From the NCBI GenBank assembly GCA_040509495.1, contig JBEVKW010000030.1, positions 1 to 41,176 on the forward strand: a stretch of 41,176 nucleotides of DNA, in the 5' to 3' direction. The translations under genes and the position numbers were made by a program. This document shows positions 24,830 through 32,715 of the stretch, piece by piece. Source of the stretch: Terrimonas_A sp040509495. GTDB taxonomy: Bacteria > Bacteroidota > Bacteroidia > Chitinophagales > Chitinophagaceae. The notes under the pieces are model-generated. The model did not search any database, was not told the origin of the DNA, and was given only the letters and a program-made list of their open reading frames with translations. Position 1 is the stretch's first letter. Every line of letters begins with the position of its first letter.

Positions 24830-24921
24830 GTTTTAAGCTGCGGTGAAATCTTTTAGCGGAAGGTGCAACAGTAGTCGAAATTTATTCACCCTACAATTGC
24901 CGGTTCATTGAGGATAAGTAC

Positions 24922-24950
24922 AACAGGGCAATAGAGATTGCCCTGTTTTT
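24922..24950. terminator. Perfect hairpin with T-tract
   Basis: AACAGGGCAAT (24922-24932), loop AGAG, ATTGCCCTGTT (24937-24947), followed by more T on the plus strand. The stem is 11 bp and perfect. On the minus strand the T-run is weaker (TTGT), yet position suggests it ends the 24992-25225 gene before the glycosyltransferase gene. Confidence 0.7.
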
Positions 24951-24991
24951 GTAAAAGCGTTAATGGAATAAGGGTAGTGGATAAACAGACA

Positions 24992-25225
24992 TCAAATAGG
25001 TTCTCCTGTAATGGCAATGGTATAAACATAATTGTCCTGTACAGGGAATTGAGCACCTTGAAAACTTCCGGGAATGGCACCCGGTTCTACTGTCCAGTAA
25101 ACCATAGTTGCCTCCGGCGGAAGTGTTACTGTCCTGCCATTCGGGCTTACCATACCTGATCCTGATCCTACATTAGTAGCATACGTGATCAAAGTGTCAA
25201 GGTCGTTTCTTAAAATGATTGACAT
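24992..25225 (-). CDS. Small protein of unknown function (77 aa)
   Basis: This 77-residue protein has an ATG start at 25225 and no signal peptide or membrane helix. It begins MSIILRNDLDTLITYATNVG, then has a serine/glycine-rich turn (GSGSGMVSPNGRTVTLPPEA) and a C-terminal half rich in valine, tyrosine and isoleucine (DNYVYTIAITGEPI) that looks like beta strands. I do not recognise a family. The codon choice is like that of neighbouring genes, and a hairpin terminator follows it. It is transcribed away from the collar gene cluster. It could be a small structural protein of that cluster, but this is inference. Confidence 0.55.
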   Translation of the reverse strand: MSIILRNDLDTLITYATNVGSGSGMVSPNGRTVTLPPEATMVYWTVEPGAIPGSFQGAQFPVQDNYVYTIAITGEPI

Positions 25226-25358
25226 TTTCAGTTGTTTAAGGTTATTAAATAGAAGTAATACTCAGGTAATGTACTTGCAATTAACTGGAATAGTGTCAAT
25301 GTATATATGAATTTCTGAAAGTTGATCGAATAGGAATTGTATTGATGCAGAAGACGGA

Positions 25359-25391
25359 GTTAAATCACCTTTTTGTAGCAGGTGATTTAAC
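25359..25391 (+). repeat. Perfect 12-bp inverted repeat in the divergent region
   Basis: GTTAAATCACCT (25359-25370), 9-nt loop, AGGTGATTTAAC (25380-25391). A run of six T starts about 8 bases later. It lies in the 288-bp gap between the divergent 77-aa gene and the HEAGH gene, so it could be a terminator-like leader hairpin or a large operator. No other gene is seen in the gap. Confidence 0.75.
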
Positions 25392-25513
25392 GCTACTTGT
25401 TTTTTCAATCAGGAAATGGTCAACTTTGTTCTCAACAATGTATATGCATCACCGTTGCAGAGGTGTTGTGAAGCGGGTAAATGGACCTTATTTAATACTA
25501 TTAAATCCTGATC

Positions 25514-26011
25514 ATGCAAAACGAAAATTTCGAATCAGCTGTTTCTTTTATCCGGTCGATCGGTATTGATATTCGTTTTTCACCGTTGAACGATGATACA
25601 TTTCTTCCCGGCTTATCTATACAACAGGGAGTGATCATCGTTGATAAAAGCAAGCTGTTATATCCTGGAGATATTCTTCATGAAGCGGGCCACATAGCAG
25701 TAGTGCCGCTTAGCGAACGTCATACATTAAATGCAGATACCATTGGAAAACGGGAACAACATCCTGCTGAAGAGATGATGGCTATTGCGTGGTCTTATGC
25801 GGCATGTATTGCATTGGAGATACATCCGTATTTTGTTTTTCATGATGATGGTTATAAACAGGGAGGTCAAAGTATTGCTGATAGTTTTGCGGCGGGACAT
25901 TATTTCGGTGTTCCTGTGTTGGCATGGTTAGGTATGACGCGTGATCCTTTTCAATCATCCGTTGATAAAACACGTGCATACCCTTACATGCTGAACTGGA
26001 TCAGGCATTAA
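25514..26011 (+). CDS. HEAGH zinc-metalloprotein, ImmA-like
   Basis: This 165-residue protein has the zinc motif H56-E-A-G-H60 (DILHEAGHIAVVP) and, 27 residues later, HPAEEMMAIAWSYA with E86/E87. The HExxH ... ExxAxxxA pattern at this distance recalls the ImmA/IrrE family of small cytosolic gluzincins, some of which cleave repressors. There is no signal peptide. It is the first plus-strand gene of the collar cluster and lies 72 bp before the first collar gene. ImmA-like proteins near phage-like genes often act as regulators, so a proteolytic switch is possible here. The family assignment is inference from the motif only; a neutral name is hypothetical metalloprotein. Confidence 0.75.
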   Translation: MQNENFESAVSFIRSIGIDIRFSPLNDDTFLPGLSIQQGVIIVDKSKLLYPGDILHEAGHIAVVPLSERHTLNADTIGKREQHPAEEMMAIAWSYAACIALEIHPYFVFHDDGYKQGGQSIADSFAAGHYFGVPVLAWLGMTRDPFQSSVDKTRAYPYMLNWIRH

Positions 26012-26083
26012 TAAAATTTTTTGCGAGTATGATTAAGTCTAGCTTTGATTTGAACCTTATTTATAAACCTTATCTAATTTACT

Positions 26084-26623
26084 ATGGAAGGAGTTATCGG
26101 CGTTGTTACAGCGTTCGCCGGCAATTTCGCCCCGAAGACGTGGGCGTTCTGCAACGGCCAGCAAATGATCGTTTCACAAAACCAGGCATTGTTCTCTATT
26201 ATAGGAAACAAGTTTGGTGGAGATGGACAAACGACTTTTAATCTTCCAGATCTCAGGGGTCGCGCACCTGTTGGAGCTGGAACCGGACAAAACATCACAC
26301 CGTACCAGTTAGGACAGGCCAGCGGTGTAGATCAACTTAAACTTACAGTAGATAATTTACCTGTGCATACTCACAGTGGCAATGTGTCCTTTTCTTTACG
26401 GTGTGATAATTCTTCAAGCGGCTCACCCACACCGGATTTTTCTTTTCCTAATGAACTGGCAGACAGTTATGCGCCGGCACCAACAGGTGTAATGCAGCCG
26501 CCGGCTTATAACAATCCGGTACTGGCCAATGCTGGTGCGAGTGGCGAAGTGCCAAACCGCTCGCCCTATCTGACATTGAACTTCATTATTTGTCTCATGG
26601 GCATTTATCCAACACGTAGCTAA
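26084..26623 (+). CDS. Phage tail collar domain protein 1 (MdpB-like)
   Basis: This 179-residue protein belongs to the tail-collar/microcystin-dependent-protein family. Its N-terminus MEGVIGVVTAFAGNFAPKTW, then CNGQ (23-26), FGGDGQTTFNLPDLRGR (44-60), the collar metal motif H95-T-H97 (LPVHTHSG), and the C-terminal signature SPYLTLNFIICLMGIYPTR are all standard. There is no signal peptide. In T4 short tail fibres, HxH motifs of three chains bind a metal ion at the trimer axis, so the product probably forms trimeric heads. First of three paralogues; the start DNA is identical with that of copy 3 over 17 bases. Confidence 0.92.
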   Translation: MEGVIGVVTAFAGNFAPKTWAFCNGQQMIVSQNQALFSIIGNKFGGDGQTTFNLPDLRGRAPVGAGTGQNITPYQLGQASGVDQLKLTVDNLPVHTHSGNVSFSLRCDNSSSGSPTPDFSFPNELADSYAPAPTGVMQPPAYNNPVLANAGASGEVPNRSPYLTLNFIICLMGIYPTRS

Positions 26624-26649
26624 TTAATTTATCCTTTAAAATTCAGCTT

Positions 26650-27204
26650 ATGTTTTTTGAACCTTATTTGGGAAACGTTACTGTTTTTGCAGGCAACTTT
26701 GCTCCGCAAAATTGGATGTTCTGTCAGGGACAATTACTTTCCATTCAACAATACACTCCGCTGTTTGCTATTGTCTCTAACATTTATGGAGGTGATGGCG
26801 TGTCAACTTTTGGCCTGCCCAATCTTTCCGGACGCCGCGCCATTCATGCGGGCCAGGGAACAGGCTTGTATAACTATGCGCTCGGCTCGGTGGGCGGTTC
26901 TGAAAGTCTGACCCTAACGCAGGCTCAATTGCCCACACACACGCATAACCTCGAGTCCATTACCGGTTCGCCTGGTGCTTCCGCACAACCAGGTACGTTG
27001 AACAGTCCAACCAGTGCTGTCCCCGCAGTTATCCCGAATACCAGTGCTTATGCAAGTTCACCGGGAGGAGTAGACCTGGGCGCGTCAACAAATCATGCTC
27101 CGACAGTGATCGCCGGAGGTGCTTCACCTATACCTGTAACATCGCCCTATCTGGTGATGAATTATGTTATTGCAGTTTTAGGAATATTTCCGCAAAGAAG
27201 TTGA
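26650..27204 (+). CDS. Phage tail collar domain protein 2 (MdpB-like)
   Basis: This 184-residue paralogue begins MFFEPYLGNVTVFAGNFAPQ. It has CQGQLLSIQQYTPLFAIV, IYGGDGVSTFGLPNLSGR, the motif H97-T-H99 (LPTHTHN) and the end SPYLVMNYVIAVLGIFPQRS. The middle part (about 103-155) is rich in Ala, Ser, Pro and Thr and differs most among the three copies, as expected of an exposed, receptor-facing loop. It lies 26 bp after copy 1 and 29 bp before copy 3, so all three are one transcription unit. No signal peptide. Confidence 0.92.
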   Translation: MFFEPYLGNVTVFAGNFAPQNWMFCQGQLLSIQQYTPLFAIVSNIYGGDGVSTFGLPNLSGRRAIHAGQGTGLYNYALGSVGGSESLTLTQAQLPTHTHNLESITGSPGASAQPGTLNSPTSAVPAVIPNTSAYASSPGGVDLGASTNHAPTVIAGGASPIPVTSPYLVMNYVIAVLGIFPQRS

Positions 27205-27233
27205 TCTTTTTATCACTAATTAATTTAAAAATT

Positions 27234-27776
27234 ATGGAAGGAGTTATCGGATATGTTACGCCGTTCGCGGGTTCGTTCGCGCCAAACGGCTGGATGCTTT
27301 GTCAGGGACAATTACTGACCATTACACAGTATACACCATTATACTCTCTCATAGGAACCTACTACGGCGGCAGTCCATCAACTAACTTTAATCTGCCTGA
27401 TCTTCAAGGCCGTGCTATCGTTGGGCAGGGCACTGCGACCGGGCTATCTACTTATGCTATTGGTCAGAAAGGAGGTGTGCAGGGGTTTACCATGTCTATG
27501 TCGCAAATGCCAGCGCATACTCACATTCTATCAGCAGATCTGACGCCACCGGCTGCTTCTGCTTCTGATATGAATACGCCGATTGCTGATGTGTATGCTG
27601 CTCCATCCGGCAGCGAAGCTTTGTTCAGCGCGGATAATACAAGCAATATGCAACCTTATGCAGGTTCGGTTACCATGGGTAATGCCGGAAGTGGTACGGC
27701 TGTTGTTAGCCAGGATCCGGTACTCGCTTTAAACTATATTATCTGTGTAATGGGCGACTATCCCCAGCGACAATAG
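27234..27776 (+). CDS. Phage tail collar domain protein 3 (MdpB-like)
   Basis: This 180-residue paralogue has the same start as copy 1 (MEGVIGYVTPFAGSFAPNGW), then CQGQLLTITQYTPLYSLIG, YYGGSPSTNFNLPDLQGR, H95-T-H97 (MPAHTHIL) and the end DPVLALNYIICVMGDYPQR. The HTH motif falls at the same residue numbers as in copy 1. The ATG at 27234 is preferred over an in-frame start at 27201 that overlaps the end of copy 2. No signal peptide. Confidence 0.92.
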   Translation: MEGVIGYVTPFAGSFAPNGWMLCQGQLLTITQYTPLYSLIGTYYGGSPSTNFNLPDLQGRAIVGQGTATGLSTYAIGQKGGVQGFTMSMSQMPAHTHILSADLTPPAASASDMNTPIADVYAAPSGSEALFSADNTSNMQPYAGSVTMGNAGSGTAVVSQDPVLALNYIICVMGDYPQRQ

Positions 27777-27779
27777 CGA

Positions 27780-27787
27780 TATGTTTG
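27780..27787 (+). promoter_or_regulatory. Candidate -7 box TATGTTTG before the binding-protein gene
   Basis: TATGTTTG matches TAnnTTTG and ends 22 bases before the ATG at 27810. No -33 TTG is visible at the proper distance, so it may be an internal promoter or chance. Confidence 0.35.
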
Positions 27788-27809
27788 TTTTAACAGCTTA
27801 TATTATTTT

Positions 27810-28931
27810 ATGCGAATAGGATTACTACTTCCGCGTTCAACGGACTATCCCGCACTTGGCTTTGATTTACTCGATGGCATTAAAGGCTTTATGAAACATT
27901 CAGGAGTTTCTGATATCGCTTATATGTCTGAGAATATCGGTTACGGTGAAGATGCTGCTAACAATTATGCAAAAGCTGAAAAGCTGATCCTCGAAGGTGA
28001 TGTGGATATGATCCTTGCTTATTGCGATGCAAACAATGCGTATCCGTTATATGACCTTGCAAGCATGACGCGTAAGCCGTTTATATTTGTTGATCCCGGA
28101 ATGCGGCTGCCGCAACAATTACCCCGGGAGTATGTGTATCATATCACGCTTCAGGGAACCCATGCCTGCAGCCTGGCTGGTCAAATGGCTGGAGATAACG
28201 GCAGGAAGGTTTTGCTGGCAACCTCTTTCTATGATGGAGGATACGATGGCCCCTATGTTTATTCGCAGGGCTTGGATGCTGCGGGCGGCGCAATATGCGG
28301 GAACTATGTCAGCGGATATAAAGTGAAGGAGTTTAGTATTGAGCAATATATTTCTTTGCTTGAGTCTTCTGGAGCGCAGTCTGTAGCGGCATGTTTCAGC
28401 AGTTATCTTGCTGCGCTCTTTCTTCAATCTCTCAAGGAAACGGATAAAAAAGCAACGGCGCTGCCTTTCTATTGCGCACCGTTCATGGCTGAAGAACAGC
28501 TGCTGGCACAAATTGAATATCCTGGTGGCACATTTCATGCTGTAGTTCCGTGGGCTTCGGATATTGATAATGACGCTCAGCATAGTTTTAAGACTTCGAT
28601 CAATTTGATCAGTAACAAAAGCGCTAATCTTTTTCATTTGCTTGGTTGGGAAGCTGGCGCGGTAGCGTTGCAATTTGCGTCTCACGGTTTGAATTCATTA
28701 AATGATTTCAGCTATGAAAGTCCGCGCGGTAAAGTGGTGATCGATGCTGAAACGCACTACACGTATGCGCCTTTGTATAAAGGAATGATCGTTTCATCGA
28801 CGGATAATAAGTGCAGGCTTGTAACGCAGGAGAAGATTTGGATAACGGCTGAAGAGCATAAAAAGATAATCAGGGGAAAGATCGCCGATGGGATCGTAAC
28901 GGGGTGGAGAAATAATTACCTCTGTATATAA
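27810..28931 (+). CDS. Periplasmic-binding-protein type 1 homologue without signal peptide
   Basis: This 373-residue protein looks like the type 1 periplasmic binding proteins of the branched-chain amino acid and amide group (MRIGLLLPRSTDYPALGFDLLDGIKGFM at the start; GDVDMILAYCDANNAYPLYDLA and KPFIFVDPGMR in lobe 1). It starts directly with the first beta strand and has no signal peptide or lipobox, so it should stay in the cytoplasm. No permease or ABC gene is near. It is followed after two bases by the formyltransferase gene, which indicates translational coupling. A cytoplasmic sensor role, like AmiC of Pseudomonas, is one possibility. Confidence 0.82.
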   Translation: MRIGLLLPRSTDYPALGFDLLDGIKGFMKHSGVSDIAYMSENIGYGEDAANNYAKAEKLILEGDVDMILAYCDANNAYPLYDLASMTRKPFIFVDPGMRLPQQLPREYVYHITLQGTHACSLAGQMAGDNGRKVLLATSFYDGGYDGPYVYSQGLDAAGGAICGNYVSGYKVKEFSIEQYISLLESSGAQSVAACFSSYLAALFLQSLKETDKKATALPFYCAPFMAEEQLLAQIEYPGGTFHAVVPWASDIDNDAQHSFKTSINLISNKSANLFHLLGWEAGAVALQFASHGLNSLNDFSYESPRGKVVIDAETHYTYAPLYKGMIVSSTDNKCRLVTQEKIWITAEEHKKIIRGKIADGIVTGWRNNYLCI

Positions 28932-28933
28932 GC

Positions 28934-29854
28934 ATGCGTATTGTTATACTTTGTAATGATCGCATCGCTCTGCCCGCAATGGATCAATTATTTTCTGCCG
29001 GGCTTGTAGCAGGAGTTGGGGTACCGGCACGTGCGCAGGAGATGCTGTTGCTGTTGAGGCAACGATGCGATGCATATCGTGTTCCACTGCGCTCTTTTGA
29101 AAAGAAGGATCTCGACAGTTCACTTGCAGAGTGGTTAGAAAGCATAAACCCGGATGTGGTACTGGTAAAAACGTTTCCTTACCTGATATCAGCCCGGTGT
29201 ATCAGTATACCTGCAAAAGGAATTATCAATTTTCACTACGCTCCTCTACCTGAGTGGCGAGGTCCAAACCCGGTATTCTGGATGATCCGTAACGGAGCAT
29301 CAGAAGGCGCGATAACCGTCCATCAAATGAATGAATCCTTTGATGAAGGGCCCGTGTTACTGAAGCAACCTGTTCCGATCTCACCGGATGTGAACTTTGG
29401 AATGTATTATACGCAACTCGCCTACGCGGGTGTGCAGGCAACTGCAACCTTATTACAGCAGCTTATTAACGGATCGGTTACTCCAAAAGAACAGAATAAT
29501 AGCCAGGCAAAATGGTATGACAGACCGGCCGCAGCCGACCTCTTTATCAACTGGGCAATAATGAGCGCCGAACAGATAAAGGCGCTGGTCAACGCCTGTA
29601 ACCCCTGGCATAAGGGTGCAGCAACGCGATGGCAAAACTGGATGTTTGGTTTGACCGATGTTTCTATTTCAAACAAAACCCACAGCGGAAAGCCGGCAGG
29701 AACAATTCTCAGTATAGATGAGGTCAATGGGTTCACCATTGCGTGTTTGGATAACCAGGTCATCCATGCTGCTGTGGTGTATTGCGAAGAAGGTTATTAC
29801 GCAGGGTACCGCCTTTCCCGTTTCGGATTAAAAAAAGAAGACTTACTTGAATAA
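28934..29854 (+). CDS. Formyltransferase-family protein
   Basis: This 306-residue protein belongs to the 10-formyltetrahydrofolate-dependent formyltransferase family (Fmt, PurN, ArnA, sugar N-formyltransferases). The catalytic triad is visible as N99-F-H101 in GIINFHYAPLPEWRGPNP and D137 in SFDEGPVLL. The C-terminal part (ALVNACNPWHKGAATRW) resembles the Fmt C-terminal domain. The FHYAPLPEWRG loop is more like amino-sugar formyltransferases than housekeeping Fmt (HASLLP). It is coupled to the binding-protein gene. The formyl acceptor is unknown: an amino sugar or a protein amine are both possible. Confidence 0.86.
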   Translation: MRIVILCNDRIALPAMDQLFSAGLVAGVGVPARAQEMLLLLRQRCDAYRVPLRSFEKKDLDSSLAEWLESINPDVVLVKTFPYLISARCISIPAKGIINFHYAPLPEWRGPNPVFWMIRNGASEGAITVHQMNESFDEGPVLLKQPVPISPDVNFGMYYTQLAYAGVQATATLLQQLINGSVTPKEQNNSQAKWYDRPAAADLFINWAIMSAEQIKALVNACNPWHKGAATRWQNWMFGLTDVSISNKTHSGKPAGTILSIDEVNGFTIACLDNQVIHAAVVYCEEGYYAGYRLSRFGLKKEDLLE

Positions 29855-29878
29855 TAGTTCTAACCAAAAATACCTACT

Positions 29879-31924
29879 ATGAACATTCGCTCATCTGCAT
29901 TTCGGATACTTATCCTATATATAAGTTTACTATTTATTCCTGATATACTCTCTGCTCAAACATGGTTATTTGCCAATGCATTTGGCACCTCAGCATCCGG
30001 GACGGACAAAGGTACCGGAGTGGCTGTTGATGCAGCGGGGAATGTATATGTAACAGGTTCCTACACAGGAGCAACTAATTTTGGAACAGGCGCACTGGCC
30101 ACAGCAGTCGGAGCGGATGGATTTGTATCCAAGTTCACTTCGGCAGGCGTGTGTCTTTGGTCGATCCGGTTTAACAGCACGAATGTAGCTGTGGACCAGG
30201 GCCTGGCCATTGCAACAGATGGTACTTCTGTATATGTTGGCGGTTCATACGCTGCAACTGGGCTGACAGTAAATGGCACGGCAAGCAATGCGAACCTGGG
30301 AGGTACTGATGGTGTGATCTTTAAGCTGAATGCCACTACCGGTGCTGTACTATGGATCTCTACTGTCAATGGAGCAGGTGGCGATCTTGTACATGCAATC
30401 TGTCTTGATGGCGCTGGTGATGCATATGTCTCCGGTTCATTTACCACTTCCGCCAACTTTGGTAGCATAACCAGGGCTGCAAGAGGAGGCTCAGCGTCGG
30501 ACGCGTTTGTAGCCAAATTAAATGGCGCAACAGGTGCGTTTGTATGGGTAAGTACGGGCGGTGCTTCGGCTGCAGCCGATAATCTTACCGGCAGCGGCAT
30601 TTGTTATGTGCCCGGCACAAATTCAGTTGTCATGACCGGCGGCTTTGTGGGTAGTGGTGCGGTGTATGCTACTACAGCGCCTGTGTCAAGTGTTTCTTTA
30701 ACAGGTACCGCGGCAACAGGAAGTGATATCGCTGTCGTTCAGGTGGATGCTTCGACCGGTGCTTTTTTATCCGGCCTGAGTGTAGGCGGACCGTCTAACG
30801 GTGGTGAAGAAGGCCTGGGTGCAGTTTACGATCCTCAGTCTTCGCACGTGTATCTCACCGGATATTTTAACAGTACTACGCTTAGTTTTTCAGGTAATAC
30901 TGTCACCGGGGGTGGGCTCGATGATGCATTTTATGCACGATATAATCCCGTTACCAATACATTCATATGGGCCCGCGCGGCCGCAAGTATCGGACAGGAT
31001 AGGGGACTGGGAATAAGTACAGACAGCAGAAGGACCATCTATATTACCGGCCGCTTCCGGGGAACGTTTAGTATTCCTACTTCAACGGTGCCATTAACCC
31101 TTGTCAATACGCGCACAAATGGTGATGAGATCTTTATTATTGGTGTGGATAATATTGATGGATATGGAAGGGTTGCTGTTAAATCAACCGGGAATGATCT
31201 CAACACTACCAGTAACCAGGGGATTGGCATTGCTGCGGCTTCTAACGGAAATATATGGACAACCGGTACGTTTGCAAGTAATCTTTCTTTCGGCGGATCA
31301 TTTTCGCTGACACCTACGGGTACTAATACCGCTGATATATTTCTTTCACTGCTCAATGCTCCCGTGATCCTCCCTGTAGATCTTACTTCATTTACAGGCG
31401 AGTTGGTGAATGGGGACGTGTTGCTGAAGTGGACAACAGCTATTGAAGTGGACCATGACTATTTCGAAGTGGAACGAAGTAGTGATGGCCGGAACTTTAC
31501 ACCGGTAGGCCGGCGCTATCCGCAGCAAAGCAGTTCCGGTAACTATTCTTTTACTGATGCCGCCGCCAGTCTTCCTACTGGCACCCTGTTCTATCGCCTG
31601 AAGATTGTAAGTACGATCGGTACTGTGGAGTATAGCCGCGTGGTCACCGTCTATACCGACAGGAGCACGCCTTTTGTTGCGGGACTTCGTCCGAATCCAT
31701 TCGTCAACTCATTAGGTGTTGCGTTGAATATGCCCCGCGATGGAAAAATAACATTCACCATTTATGATATCACCGGCAGGCAGATAAGCCGCCAGCAGGT
31801 TGAAGCATCCAAAGGATTTAGCACAATCACGATTCCCGGAGCGGACAGGCTGGCGCGGGGTACCTATACGCTGAGCGCCGAATTTGAGGGGGAGAGAATA
31901 TCCCAACGATTGATCAAACAATAA
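29879..31924 (+). CDS. Secreted SBBP-type beta-propeller protein with T9SS type A sorting domain
   Basis: This 681-residue protein has an N-terminal signal peptide (MNIRSSAFRILILYISLLFIPDILSAQ). The body (about 30-500) holds repeats of the form VDAAGNVYVTGSYTG, TDGTSVYVGGSYA, LDGAGDAYVSGSFTT and so on, as in SBBP/seven-bladed propeller proteins. The end (about 605-681) is a T9SS type A (Por secretion) tail: LRPNPFVNSLGVAL, then FTIYDITGRQISRQ and GTYTLSAEFEGERISQRLIKQ. It is thus exported across the outer membrane by the type IX system and probably kept on the surface. It is the last gene of the collar transcription unit and ends in a terminator. Confidence 0.9.
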   Translation: MNIRSSAFRILILYISLLFIPDILSAQTWLFANAFGTSASGTDKGTGVAVDAAGNVYVTGSYTGATNFGTGALATAVGADGFVSKFTSAGVCLWSIRFNSTNVAVDQGLAIATDGTSVYVGGSYAATGLTVNGTASNANLGGTDGVIFKLNATTGAVLWISTVNGAGGDLVHAICLDGAGDAYVSGSFTTSANFGSITRAARGGSASDAFVAKLNGATGAFVWVSTGGASAAADNLTGSGICYVPGTNSVVMTGGFVGSGAVYATTAPVSSVSLTGTAATGSDIAVVQVDASTGAFLSGLSVGGPSNGGEEGLGAVYDPQSSHVYLTGYFNSTTLSFSGNTVTGGGLDDAFYARYNPVTNTFIWARAAASIGQDRGLGISTDSRRTIYITGRFRGTFSIPTSTVPLTLVNTRTNGDEIFIIGVDNIDGYGRVAVKSTGNDLNTTSNQGIGIAAASNGNIWTTGTFASNLSFGGSFSLTPTGTNTADIFLSLLNAPVILPVDLTSFTGELVNGDVLLKWTTAIEVDHDYFEVERSSDGRNFTPVGRRYPQQSSSGNYSFTDAAASLPTGTLFYRLKIVSTIGTVEYSRVVTVYTDRSTPFVAGLRPNPFVNSLGVALNMPRDGKITFTIYDITGRQISRQQVEASKGFSTITIPGADRLARGTYTLSAEFEGERISQRLIKQ

Positions 31925-31932
31925 TTCATCCC

Positions 31933-31969
31933 AAGAGCTTTACGGCGTTCGCTGTAAAGCTCTTTTCTT
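31933..31969 (+). terminator. Terminator after the propeller gene
   Basis: AAGAGCTTTAC (31933-31943), 10-nt loop, GTAAAGCTCTT (31954-31964), then T-rich sequence. The 11-bp stem is perfect. It separates the collar unit from the dioxygenase gene. Confidence 0.85.
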
Positions 31970-31980
31970 ATTGCCAGTAA

Positions 31981-32658
31981 ATGAGTAATCAATTCATCCA
32001 GATCCCGTCTTTATTAAGCAAGGAGAATTTGTTACAACTCGAATCTCTGATAAGCAGGGCCAGTTTTGTCGACGGGAAACTCACCGCAAGTTTTGCTGCA
32101 CGTGAAGTGAAGAACAATCAGCAGATCGATGCGAACGATCATTTAATAAATGAGATCAGTAATGCCCTTTTATCCATTATACAGAGTAACCAGCTATTTA
32201 ATACGATAGCAATGCCTAAAACAATACACCGTTTCCTGGTGAGTAAATACGGTGCCGGGCAATACTATGGCTGGCACGTGGATAGTCCTGCAATGGGTAA
32301 CCCGGTTGTGAGAACAGATCTTGCCATGACGATCTTTCTAAGCGATCCTGATACCTATAAAGGCGGCGAACTTGTATTGCAAACAGGAGCTGGTGTAGTA
32401 AGTTTAAAACCACCGAAAGGCGATGCGATCGTATATCCTTGCCAGTACCTGCATGGTGTTAACGCCGTTGAAAGCGGCGAACGACTGGCTGCTGTAACGT
32501 GGATCCAAAGTATCGTCAGGTCACCGGAACAGCGTCAATTGCTTTTGCAGCTTAGCCAGGTCCATTCGATGATCTCGCAGAAAGATAAGCAGTCGCCCGA
32601 AGCCCAATTGCTTTTACAGACGTACAGCAATCTTTGGCGGATGTGGGCGGATATATAG
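31981..32658 (+). CDS. PKHD-type Fe(II)/2-oxoglutarate dioxygenase (PiuC/YbiX family)
   Basis: This 225-residue protein is a member of the PKHD-hydroxylase family (YbiX/PiuC). Iron ligands are H99 and D101 (YYGWHVDSPAMG) and H158 (YLHGVNAVESGERLAAV); R168 is in the place of the 2-oxoglutarate-binding arginine. The KGGELVLQT segment (127-135) is typical. Length is that of the family. Members are often next to iron-uptake receptors, which is not the case here. Substrate unknown. It could hydroxylate a product of the neighbouring cluster, but this is inference. Confidence 0.9.
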   Translation: MSNQFIQIPSLLSKENLLQLESLISRASFVDGKLTASFAAREVKNNQQIDANDHLINEISNALLSIIQSNQLFNTIAMPKTIHRFLVSKYGAGQYYGWHVDSPAMGNPVVRTDLAMTIFLSDPDTYKGGELVLQTGAGVVSLKPPKGDAIVYPCQYLHGVNAVESGERLAAVTWIQSIVRSPEQRQLLLQLSQVHSMISQKDKQSPEAQLLLQTYSNLWRMWADI

Positions 32659-32715
32659 TTTCTTTCAAATTCCATCATTCAAAAAATATCGTTTAACCAC
32701 CTTAAATCTTTTCTT

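Noticed and set aside
27201..27233. Earlier start for collar protein 3
   Set aside because: It would overlap copy 2 and add a non-family leader, while 27234 gives the same N-terminus as copy 1.
26084..27776. Prophage remnant
   Set aside because: Only collar-domain proteins are present. No capsid, portal, terminase, tail-tube, lysis, integrase or attachment-site sequence is seen, and MdpB-like collar proteins are common in bacteria without phages.
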